A DNA stretch of 5,278 bases. Source: Phycisphaerales bacterium (lineage in GTDB: Bacteria; Planctomycetota; Phycisphaerae; Phycisphaerales; UBA1924). Shown in pieces: positions 1 through 4,528 of this stretch. Below the pieces are notes generated by a model. The model did not search any database and was not told the DNA's origin. It saw only the letters and a list, made by a program, of their open reading frames with translations. The stretch lies in assembly GCA_026982035.1 (NCBI GenBank), contig JALSHW010000047.1, positions 1 to 5,278 on the forward strand. The letters run 5' to 3'. The translations under genes were made by a program, and so were the position numbers. Positions within the stretch are counted from its first letter, which is position 1. Every line of letters begins with the position of its first letter.

Positions 1-1
1 A

Positions 2-859
2 GGCGTCGGGTTCAAAATTACATTTGACCCAAAGACGAAAAAGTATCGTATCGATCAGGACTGTTTCTTGCCTCCGATTCAACTGACGGCTCAAGAAGCA
101 CTCGCCATGGCAACGCTGTGCGAACATCTTGCCAAGCACGAGCAGATCCCATTCACCAAACCCGCGTGGAAGGGTTTGGCAAAGGTGCAGGCGGCCATGC
201 CTCAGTCGGTGCGTGATGATATTTATGCGATTTCTCAATCCGTTTCATTCGGGGCCGGGCATTTGAGTCAGCAGGATGGGTTCGAGGATGTCTACGAAAC
301 GATCCAACAGGCAATCGCGGATCGCAAGGCGTTGGTGTGTCGGTATGAATCGGTTGGTTCTGATGGCGATGAGCCGGAAGATTTTGACTTTGAGCCTTAC
401 ACGCTGTTTTTTTCGGTGCGAGCGTGGTATGCGATCGGGTATCATCATGGCCGCGAAGGGATGCGTTCGCTCAAGCTCAATCGTTTCTGTAAGGCCGTGT
501 TGACTACTCGAAGTTATGAGATTCCCAAAGACTTCTCGCTCGATCAATATCTCGGCAACGCTTGGCGGATGATGCAAGGCGAAGATCATGAGATCGAACT
601 TTGGTTTACCCCGGCCTTCGCCGAAACCATCAGCGACACCATCTGGCACAAAACCCAAGAAATCGAAGACCACGCCGACGGCTCGGCCACCATGCGATGC
701 ACGGTGTCGGGCTTCGACGAAATCGTCTGGTGGATCCTCTCGATGGGTCCAAACTGCAAGGTCATCAAGCCGGTGGCGTTGAGGGACCGGGTGCAGGAAC
801 TGGCGGCGCAGACTGCTGAGCAGTATCGGGAATCGGAAGTGGAATCAGAACATAAATAA
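2..859 (+). CDS. WYL-domain transcriptional regulator, 5'-truncated by window edge
   Basis: The reading frame is open from base 2, so the gene starts upstream; 285 residues are visible. The internal TTG at 68 is not the start, because the frame before it already encodes typical protein of this family (a short strand ending KKYRID). WYL proteins are ligand- or nucleic-acid-responsive regulators with an N-terminal DNA-binding HTH (missing here), a WYL Sm-like beta domain and a C-terminal WCX extension. Visible residues about 95-175 form the WYL domain. The signature appears as W142-Y143-A144 within RAWYAIGY, followed by a basic stretch (RSLKLNRF) that in this family contributes to the ligand-binding face. 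Residues about 195-275 match the WCX part (ELWFTPAFAE, then WWILSMGPNCKVIKP). The stop is TAA at 857. The GIY-YIG gene starts 47 bases later on the same strand. WYL regulators often sit in defence islands, but its target cannot be seen here. Family assignment is firm; the role is inferred. Confidence 0.88.
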   Translation, partial: GVGFKITFDPKTKKYRIDQDCFLPPIQLTAQEALAMATLCEHLAKHEQIPFTKPAWKGLAKVQAAMPQSVRDDIYAISQSVSFGAGHLSQQDGFEDVYETIQQAIADRKALVCRYESVGSDGDEPEDFDFEPYTLFFSVRAWYAIGYHHGREGMRSLKLNRFCKAVLTTRSYEIPKDFSLDQYLGNAWRMMQGEDHEIELWFTPAFAETISDTIWHKTQEIEDHADGSATMRCTVSGFDEIVWWILSMGPNCKVIKPVALRDRVQELAAQTAEQYRESEVESEHK

Positions 860-906
860 CAAGTAAAGTCATATGTATTCTACGCAAAAATGAAAGGGAT
901 TTGTTA

Positions 907-1356
907 ATGGGATCGCCATTTGAAAAGGGAAGGCCAACAATTTGGGACGAGAACACCAACCGCATATCTGAATTGCCTAAATCGTGCGGAGCGTATCGAA
1001 TCGTCGACAGGGTTAGCGGAAGTTCTGCCGACTACATTGGCATTACGGGTAACATTTATAACCGAATTGCGAATCATCGATCGTCAACGGAATGGTACAG
1101 CAAGGATATCCATATTGTTCATGTCCAAACTTGTATGCCTTGTTCGTCAACATGGAAGGAACTTCGCGAATGGGAAGTCAATAAAATAAAGCAGCACGAT
1201 CCTAAGTTCAATAAATACAAAGGCGGAAACGGAAGAGAACCCGACAAGCTTTGGTACAACGGAGAGGTTATTGAAATCGGTCACAACGAATCAATTAGCG
1301 ATCTCGCAGAATCAATAGGATTCCTTCGAAGGGTTCTGGATATTCTTCCTTTCTAA
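907..1356 (+). CDS. GIY-YIG nuclease-like protein, 149 aa
   Basis: Small single-domain protein with the GIY-YIG endonuclease pattern. It has G28-A29-Y30, then Y43-I44-G45, then R53 and H57 on the following helix (NRIANHR). E90 lies in the helix EWEVNKIKQHDP, where the metal-binding glutamate is expected, and an Asn/Gly-rich segment follows (N102, G106-G107-N108). In the family this fold makes single metal-dependent cuts in DNA and is found in homing endonucleases, restriction enzymes and repair nucleases. The ATG at 907 is chosen because AAGGGA at 894-899 gives a 7-base spacing; an in-frame TTG at 901 is too close to that site. A C76-M-P-C79 pair sits between the YIG and the catalytic Glu, which I do not recall as usual. 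Local GC falls to about 42-43% around 1201-1320, lower than the regulator upstream, so acquisition by transfer is plausible. Substrate and physiological role are unknown. Confidence 0.8.
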   Translation: MGSPFEKGRPTIWDENTNRISELPKSCGAYRIVDRVSGSSADYIGITGNIYNRIANHRSSTEWYSKDIHIVHVQTCMPCSSTWKELREWEVNKIKQHDPKFNKYKGGNGREPDKLWYNGEVIEIGHNESISDLAESIGFLRRVLDILPF

Positions 1357-1367
1357 AATTCTGTACT

Positions 1368-1387
1368 GCTGACAACATCATGTCAGT
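1368..1387. repeat. Inverted repeat, copy 1 of GCTGACA-N6-TGTCAGT
   Basis: Perfect 6-bp arms CTGACA (1369-1374) and TGTCAG (1381-1386) around a 6-base spacer, 12 bases after the GIY-YIG stop codon. The arms and spacing look like a dimeric regulator operator. It could also be a small RNA hairpin, but no T tract follows, so a classical terminator is unlikely. It pairs with the copy at 1399-1418. Confidence 0.6.
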
Positions 1388-1398
1388 GGAGGCCGGCG

Positions 1399-1418
1399 AC
1401 TGACACCAGCGTGTCAGC
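1399..1418. repeat. Inverted repeat, copy 2 of the same element, opposite orientation
   Basis: CTGACA (1400-1405), a 6-base spacer and TGTCAG (1412-1417). Including one flanking base on each side, this copy reads ACTGACA-N6-TGTCAGC, which is the reverse complement layout of copy 1 (GCTGACA-N6-TGTCAGT). The centres are 31 bp apart, close to three helical turns, so two dimers could bind on the same DNA face. The four arms could also re-pair as alternative hairpins in RNA. Confidence 0.6.
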
Positions 1419-1445
1419 GGTTTCGCGTGAACACCGTTTCTTACA

Positions 1446-1473
1446 TTGACGGGATGTCCATTGCCACTATGGT
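1446..1473 (+). promoter_or_regulatory. Weak sigma70-like promoter candidate for the lipoprotein cluster
   Basis: TTGACG at 1446-1451 (five of six matches to TTGACA), a 16-bp spacer, then TATGGT at 1468-1473 (four of six matches to TATAAT). It lies just downstream of the paired inverted repeats and about 200 bases before the first lipoprotein gene, so those repeats could act as operators for it. The -10 is poor and the long leader is unexplained; this is a guess from consensus matching. Confidence 0.22.
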
Positions 1474-1523
1474 GTACATATTCGTTCCCTCATGTGATCT
1501 CCTCCAATGTGATGATCCGCCCG

Positions 1524-1550
1524 TGGCTGTGAACGAGGGAACCACAGCCA
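1524..1550. repeat. Perfect 8-bp inverted repeat (hairpin)
   Basis: TGGCTGTG (1524-1531) and CACAGCCA (1543-1550) enclose an 11-base loop. There is no downstream T run, so it is not an intrinsic terminator by the usual rule. It may be a leader-RNA hairpin or a protein site upstream of the lipoprotein genes. Confidence 0.55.
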
Positions 1551-1553
1551 GGC

Positions 1554-1597
1554 CCATTGACTTGGCTATGCAAATGACTGCGTAGTCGAGTCAATGG
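1554..1597. repeat. Nested inverted repeats (9-bp outer, 4-bp inner)
   Basis: The outer arms CCATTGACT (1554-1562) and AGTCAATGG (1589-1597) match perfectly across a 26-base spacer. Inside lies a smaller palindrome, GACT-GCGT-AGTC, at 1576-1587. Together they could form a branched stem about 57 bases before the Shine-Dalgarno of the first lipoprotein gene. Possible roles are a structured 5' leader, an operator or an old recombination site; none is established. Confidence 0.5.
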
Positions 1598-1663
1598 TGC
1601 GGCGGGTGTATTGGGGTTCATTCATCAATGAGCACTTGATGCTGAATCAGGATCGATGGAAAC

Positions 1664-1669
1664 AAGGAG
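1664..1669 (+). promoter_or_regulatory. Shine-Dalgarno AAGGAG deciding the start at 1675
   Basis: A near-consensus AAGGAG sits 5 bases before the ATG at 1675. It rules out the in-frame ATG at 1594 and the other-frame ATG at 1656 as starts, and it places a complete lipoprotein signal peptide at the N-terminus. Confidence 0.8.
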
Positions 1670-1674
1670 TGACT

Positions 1675-2087
1675 ATGCGTCAATCAAATATCAGGTTGCT
1701 GAGCGTTCATGGCCCGCTGATCGCCGGTTTCGGACTTCTCGCAGGTTCACTTGCAGGCTGCCAAGCCAGTTATCACTCGGGCGAAGTCAAATCTGCAGGA
1801 ATGCCGATCGGCTTACAGTCGGCATGGTTCAACGAGAGATCAAAGTTGGCATGCCATCGTCGGGTGTCGCCGAGGTTCTCGGCAGCCCAAATATCGTCTC
1901 GACCGATGAGCATGGACGCGAAGTTTGGATCTATGACAAGACCGCAACGGAGGTTGTGGTCTCGGGTAGCAGTTGGCTTGTCACCGCGGGGGCATCGTCA
2001 AAGTCGCAGCGAACACTCACCGTGATTGTGAAGTTCGATCAATACGGGGCCGTGCGCGATATCGCGTACCACTCGTCACAGTTTTAA
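1675..2087 (+). pseudogene. SmpA/OmlA (BamE)-like outer-membrane lipoprotein, frameshifted
   Basis: Two overlapping frames together make one sensible gene. The first, from ATG 1675, encodes a lipoprotein signal peptide with lipobox LAGC and the acylated cysteine at residue 29. The second frame, ending at TAA 2085-2087, encodes a SmpA/OmlA-type domain: VQREIKVGM, then VAEVLGSPNIV, then EVWIYDK. Neither frame alone makes both halves. The join lies between about 1790 and 1815, and the later frame is shifted as if one base were missing. Restoring a third G at 1798-1799 would read through smoothly and give about 137 residues. BamE-like domains act in the outer membrane, in BamE itself as part of the beta-barrel assembly complex; this protein is probably a stand-alone relative. 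The second lipoprotein gene starts 12 bases downstream, so it is likely the first gene of that operon. It may be a true pseudogene or an assembly error. Confidence 0.72.
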
Positions 2088-2099
2088 GGGGATGGAATC

Positions 2100-2639
2100 A
2101 TGAGACAAAGAAACACAAAGATCGTGGTTGCCTGGATGTTGGCCTGCATGGTGTTGATTGGTGTTGGGTGTTCCAGCACGATCCCTAAATCTGCGCTTGC
2201 GATGAGTCCGCAGGCGCTCGAAGTTCGGCAGATGCAGACCCGTCGATACGCCACAATGGATGAGGCCAAGCTGCTCTCCGCATCAGCGGGTTTGCTTCAG
2301 GACTTGGGATTTTCGATCGACAAGAGTGAAACGAAGGTCGGTTTGATTTCCGGTTCAAAGGATCGCGACGCGAAGGATGCAGGCCAGGTGGTTGGAGCCG
2401 TCCTTGTGGCTGCCCTATTCGGTGTTTCCACTCCGATCGACGATCATCAGAAGATTCGAGCATCGGTTGTGACGCACCCATCAATGGGAGCGACAAATGT
2501 TCGCGTGACATTCCAGCGTGTTGTTTGGAACACTGACGGCCGGATCTCCCGACTCGAACAACTCGATGACCCAGAGATGTATCAAGAGTTTTTCAGTAAA
2601 CTATCCAAATCAGTTTTCCTCGAAGGGCATGAGATATGA
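2100..2639 (+). CDS. Putative outer-membrane lipoprotein, 179 aa, uncharacterised family
   Basis: ATG 2100 is preceded by AAGGGG (2086-2091, overlapping the upstream stop) at an 8-base spacing. The N-terminus is a lipoprotein signal: basic start, hydrophobic stretch, lipobox GVGC with C24 followed by Ser-Ser. The absence of Asp after Cys fits outer-membrane sorting by the Lol rule. After the signal come a conserved-looking block (residues 43-90, with LQDLGF at 66-71 and SGSKDRDA), a hydrophobic Gly/Ala/Val segment (97-109) that could insert in or lie on a membrane, and a C-terminal block ending DPEMYQEFF and KSVFLEGHEI. The downstream gene repeats the same architecture without the hydrophobic insert, so the two are diverged tandem paralogues. 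I recall similar unnamed lipoproteins beside SmpA-like genes in other diderm bacteria, but I know of no assigned function. Translation is probably coupled to the next gene by an ATGA overlap. Confidence 0.82.
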   Translation: MRQRNTKIVVAWMLACMVLIGVGCSSTIPKSALAMSPQALEVRQMQTRRYATMDEAKLLSASAGLLQDLGFSIDKSETKVGLISGSKDRDAKDAGQVVGAVLVAALFGVSTPIDDHQKIRASVVTHPSMGATNVRVTFQRVVWNTDGRISRLEQLDDPEMYQEFFSKLSKSVFLEGHEI

Positions 2640-3076
2640 ACAATATGAACAGAATGACAATCACCGTCGGGTTGGGCATGGTACTGCTGGCAGGAACGGT
2701 CTGCAGCGGGTGTGCTTCATCCAAGAGCCAGATCATGGCCTCAGATGAAAGCCAGGTGCAGCTACGGAGCATCCAATCGCGTGCATTCGATACGACTGAT
2801 CGCAACAAGATGCTGCGGACTGTCATGGCAACCCTTCAAGACCTCGGATTCGTGGTCGACAATGCCGACGAGATGCTCGGCACGGTCAGTGCCACCAAAC
2901 TCGATCGCTACGCACTTCGAATGACGGTGACGGTTCGTCCACGAGGTAGAGGCCAGACACTTGTACGCGCCAATGCCCAATATCAACTCAGAGCCGTGGA
3001 AGACCCCGAACCCTATCAGCAGTTTTATGCCTCGCTCGAGAAAGCGATATTCTTAACGGCTCACGCGGTCGATTGA
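2636..3076 (+). CDS. Putative lipoprotein, 146 aa, paralogue of upstream gene
   Basis: The ATG at 2636 overlaps the previous stop (ATGA, 2636-2639), with GAAGGG at 2622-2627 as ribosome-binding site. Met4 (2645) and Met7 are alternative starts but are less well placed. The signal peptide ends in lipobox CSGC with C26 followed by Ala-Ser. Comparison with the upstream protein shows shared blocks: LRSIQSRAFDTTD against VRQMQTRRYATMD, LQDLGF at residues 67-72 in both contexts, a G-x-x-S-x-x-K segment, and a C-terminal DPEPYQQFY...KAIFLTAH against DPEMYQEFF...KSVFLEGH. It lacks the hydrophobic insert of its paralogue and is correspondingly shorter. The shared coupled operon suggests the products act together in the envelope, perhaps as a complex. 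Function unknown. Confidence 0.82.
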   Translation: MNNMNRMTITVGLGMVLLAGTVCSGCASSKSQIMASDESQVQLRSIQSRAFDTTDRNKMLRTVMATLQDLGFVVDNADEMLGTVSATKLDRYALRMTVTVRPRGRGQTLVRANAQYQLRAVEDPEPYQQFYASLEKAIFLTAHAVD

Positions 3077-3137
3077 GAGCTTGGAGAAGTCGTTTTACCT
3101 GGCTCGGATTGTTGATGGCGCGGGTGTCGAGAATCTG

Positions 3138-3146
3138 TGATATGCT
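3138..3146 (+). promoter_or_regulatory. Possible extended -10 element upstream of the DUF4268 gene
   Basis: TGA-TATGCT matches the TGn-TATAAT extended -10 form in the 161-base gap after the lipoprotein cluster. No -35 at the right distance is convincing. If used, the transcript would start near 3153 and have an 85-base leader before the ATG at 3238. It resembles the better element at 4514-4522. Confidence 0.22.
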
Positions 3147-3237
3147 CTATCATCATCCATCGCATCCATTGGTTGCTCGTCGGTTTGATTTGGAGCAATA
3201 GACTCTTTGTGGTTCGTAATGATGATGGAGATTCTCA

Positions 3238-4169
3238 ATGACAACGGTTCCAAATCTCTCGCAACTCAAAATTGTGGATCTCCGTGAAGCTTGGGCTCAC
3301 GAAGCGCACAACTTCACGCCTTGGCTTGCTGAAAATATTGGTCAGTTGTCTGAAGCCGTTGGGATTCCACTTGAAGTCGAAGGAACTGAAGTCTCGGTCG
3401 AATCATTCTCAGCGGATATCCTCGCACGAAACACGATGGACGACTCAATCGTGCTCATTGAAAATCAACTCGAGGGTTCTGATCACACTCATCTCGGCCA
3501 GATCATGACCTATCTTGCCGGATTGGAAGCACACACCATCATCTGGGTTGCGAAGGATTTTCGTGAACCCCATCTGGCTGCTTTAAGATGGCTCAATGAT
3601 CACACCGGCGAGGATTTGCTTTCTTCGCCGTACGAATCAAAGTCGCGAAGATCGCAGATTCGCCGCTGGCTCCCCTATTTGATGTTGTTGAGCGACCAAA
3701 CAACTGGGAAAAGGCGGTTCATGCAAAGACTGCCCACAGAGAAGGCGCCTCTCAGTTGACACAAAACCGCCATGACTTTTGGACTGCCTATGTCGATCGT
3801 GTAGATGGCGAATGTGAGCGATCAGGAGATGCGGGGAAGTCGAGCAATCGTTGGCGGGTGTTGGATGATCTCGGGTTCATCGTTTCATTTTATGTGGCGA
3901 AAGGCGGAGTAGGGATTTTTTTACGCGGATTACCACGAGCAAATGGAGCGGGGGTCAGAGATGCTCTCGTCCCACACGAAGCTGACATCGCCTCAAAGCT
4001 TGGTTGTCAAATCGGTGATAGTGCAGATCATTTCTTCCATAGTTGGGAGGATGGCGATTACACAGATGAAAGCCAGCGGGATCGGTTGATAGATTGGTTG
4101 GCGGGGAAAGCGGGGTTGTATGAGCGGGTTCTCAATGATATATATAGGAATCGCATTGAAAATCACTAG
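3238..4169 (+). pseudogene. DUF4268-type protein with PD-(D/E)XK-like domain, split by a 1-base frameshift
   Basis: ATG 3238 follows GGAG (3227-3230) at 7 bases. The first frame runs to a stop at 3757-3759, but its meaningful part ends near residue 126 (WLNDHTGED). From 3615 the next frame continues directly as FAFFAVRIK, then PLAPLFDVVERPNNWEK and NRHDFW, the expected continuation, to TAG 4167-4169. Adding one T to the TTT at 3615-3617 restores a 310-residue protein. The N-terminal half has the nuclease-like layout: E22 with FTPWL at 26-30, D60, then E75-x-Q77 (Gln in place of the usual Lys) and H83/H85 before Q88. The C-terminal half is the DUF4268 region. Such proteins are putative nucleases common in accessory and defence regions; activity is unproven. 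As written, the gene gives a truncated protein, and a separate product from 3756 is unlikely because no ribosome-binding site is seen there. Confidence 0.8.
3615..3617 (+). other. Inferred frameshift point (TTT, probably TTTT originally)
   Basis: Upstream codons read in the frame of 3238 end at GAG-GAT (3610-3615). Downstream sense resumes with TTT at 3615, reusing one base. No X-XXY-YYZ slippery heptamer is present, so programmed slippage is unlikely. A lost T in a short homopolymer, by mutation or sequencing, explains it. Confidence 0.75.
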
Positions 4170-4336
4170 ATCGAGATCAAGATGGCACGGCGTAATCAAT
4201 GGCAATCCAATGACTCCATGCTCGCCCATGAGCTTCGCTTATGCCACGCAGTGAAAGCTTGAGTGCCGAGTTGTCAAGTACAACAAGGCCCATGGCATCG
4301 GATCGAGATCGATTGGGTGCTTCCAGGCGATGCCTA

Positions 4337-4453
4337 TCAGTCGCTGCCCGCGGGAACGGTACTTGTAGGGAATGATTCTTCTTTAGGTGTTCGGTTCGGG
4401 TTGCGGTAATACTGGATCAGCCTGTCAAAAAGCCGGTCGTTGCGAGAATTCAC
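4337..4453 (-). pseudogene. Possible N-terminal remnant of a nuclease-like gene
   Basis: On the minus strand, a GTG at 4451-4453 opens 38 codons, ending in TGA at 4337-4339. The segment DRLIQYYRNPNRTPKEE has the character of the start of some PD-(D/E)XK-type accessory proteins as I remember them, in which an amphipathic helix is followed by R-T-P-x-E-(D/E). It has no Shine-Dalgarno, no visible continuation and an overlapping open frame on the other strand, so it may be chance. Low confidence. Confidence 0.2.
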
Positions 4454-4469
4454 TACAGCGGACGGCTAT

Positions 4470-4487
4470 GCCGGCAAGTTTGCCGGC
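4470..4487. repeat. GC-rich perfect 8-bp palindrome
   Basis: GCCGGCAA (4470-4477) and TTGCCGGC (4480-4487) are separated by only two bases. It lies 9 bases before the -35 of the promoter of the BrxA-like gene and has no T tract after it. An operator for that promoter is the simplest reading; a terminator stem is the alternative. Confidence 0.5.
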
Positions 4488-4495
4488 GAGAAGTG

Positions 4496-4522
4496 TTGAT
4501 TTGTATGACGAGGTGCTATACT
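4496..4522 (+). promoter_or_regulatory. Extended -10 promoter of the BrxA-like gene
   Basis: TTGATT (4496-4501) and TATACT (4517-4522) are separated by 15 bp, and TGC directly before the -10 gives the extended TGn-TATACT form, which tolerates a short spacer or weak -35. The expected start of transcription, 6-7 bases after the -10, falls at about 4529, the first base of the ATG. This predicts a leaderless or nearly leaderless mRNA. Confidence 0.5.
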
Positions 4523-4528
4523 ACCAGC

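Larger units (their letters stand above)
1357..1674. other. Gene-free, inverted-repeat-rich intergenic region
   Basis: About 318 bases between the GIY-YIG gene and the first lipoprotein gene. The only open frame entering it is an 81-base in-frame upstream extension of the lipoprotein gene from 1594, which has no ribosome-binding site. The region contains the two mirrored CTGACA repeats, the 8-bp hairpin at 1524-1550, the nested repeats at 1554-1597, a weak promoter match at 1446 and a 7-bp direct repeat ATGTGAT (1492 and 1507). I see no tRNA and no insertion-sequence ends. It may encode a structured leader or a small RNA. Confidence 0.5.
4170..4528. other. Intergenic region with possible coding debris
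   Basis: This 359-base gap has no convincing intact gene. On the + strand, the frame of the preceding gene reopens after its stop: a 26-codon ORF from ATG 4182 ends in TGA 4260-4262, and a directly abutting GTG (4263) runs 48 codons to TAA 4407-4409. Its later part looks protein-like (VLPGDAYQSLPAGTVLVG), but I cannot place it. The minus strand has the 38-codon fragment described separately. Both cannot easily be real. A GC-rich palindrome (4470-4487) and a promoter for the next gene (4496-4522) occupy the right end. The stretch may be remnants of lost island genes. Confidence 0.4.

Noticed and set aside
68..70. TTG at 68 as true start of the regulator
   Set aside because: The frame is open back to base 2 with family-like sequence, so the gene extends beyond the window.
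245..673. 142-codon minus-strand open frame
   Set aside because: It lies fully inside the well-supported WYL regulator and its translation shows no family features; it is a shadow frame.
1357..1600. Integron attC site or insertion-sequence ends
   Set aside because: No RYYYAAC/GTTRRRY core pair in the right arrangement, no transposase and no target-site duplication were seen.
1594..1674. Upstream in-frame ATG for the first lipoprotein
   Set aside because: It would bury the signal peptide behind 27 extra residues, and the AAGGAG at 1664-1669 serves the ATG at 1675.
3610..3620. Programmed -1 ribosomal frameshift in the DUF4268 gene
   Set aside because: The direction would fit, but there is no slippery heptamer in the right phase and no obvious stimulatory hairpin; a lost T is simpler.
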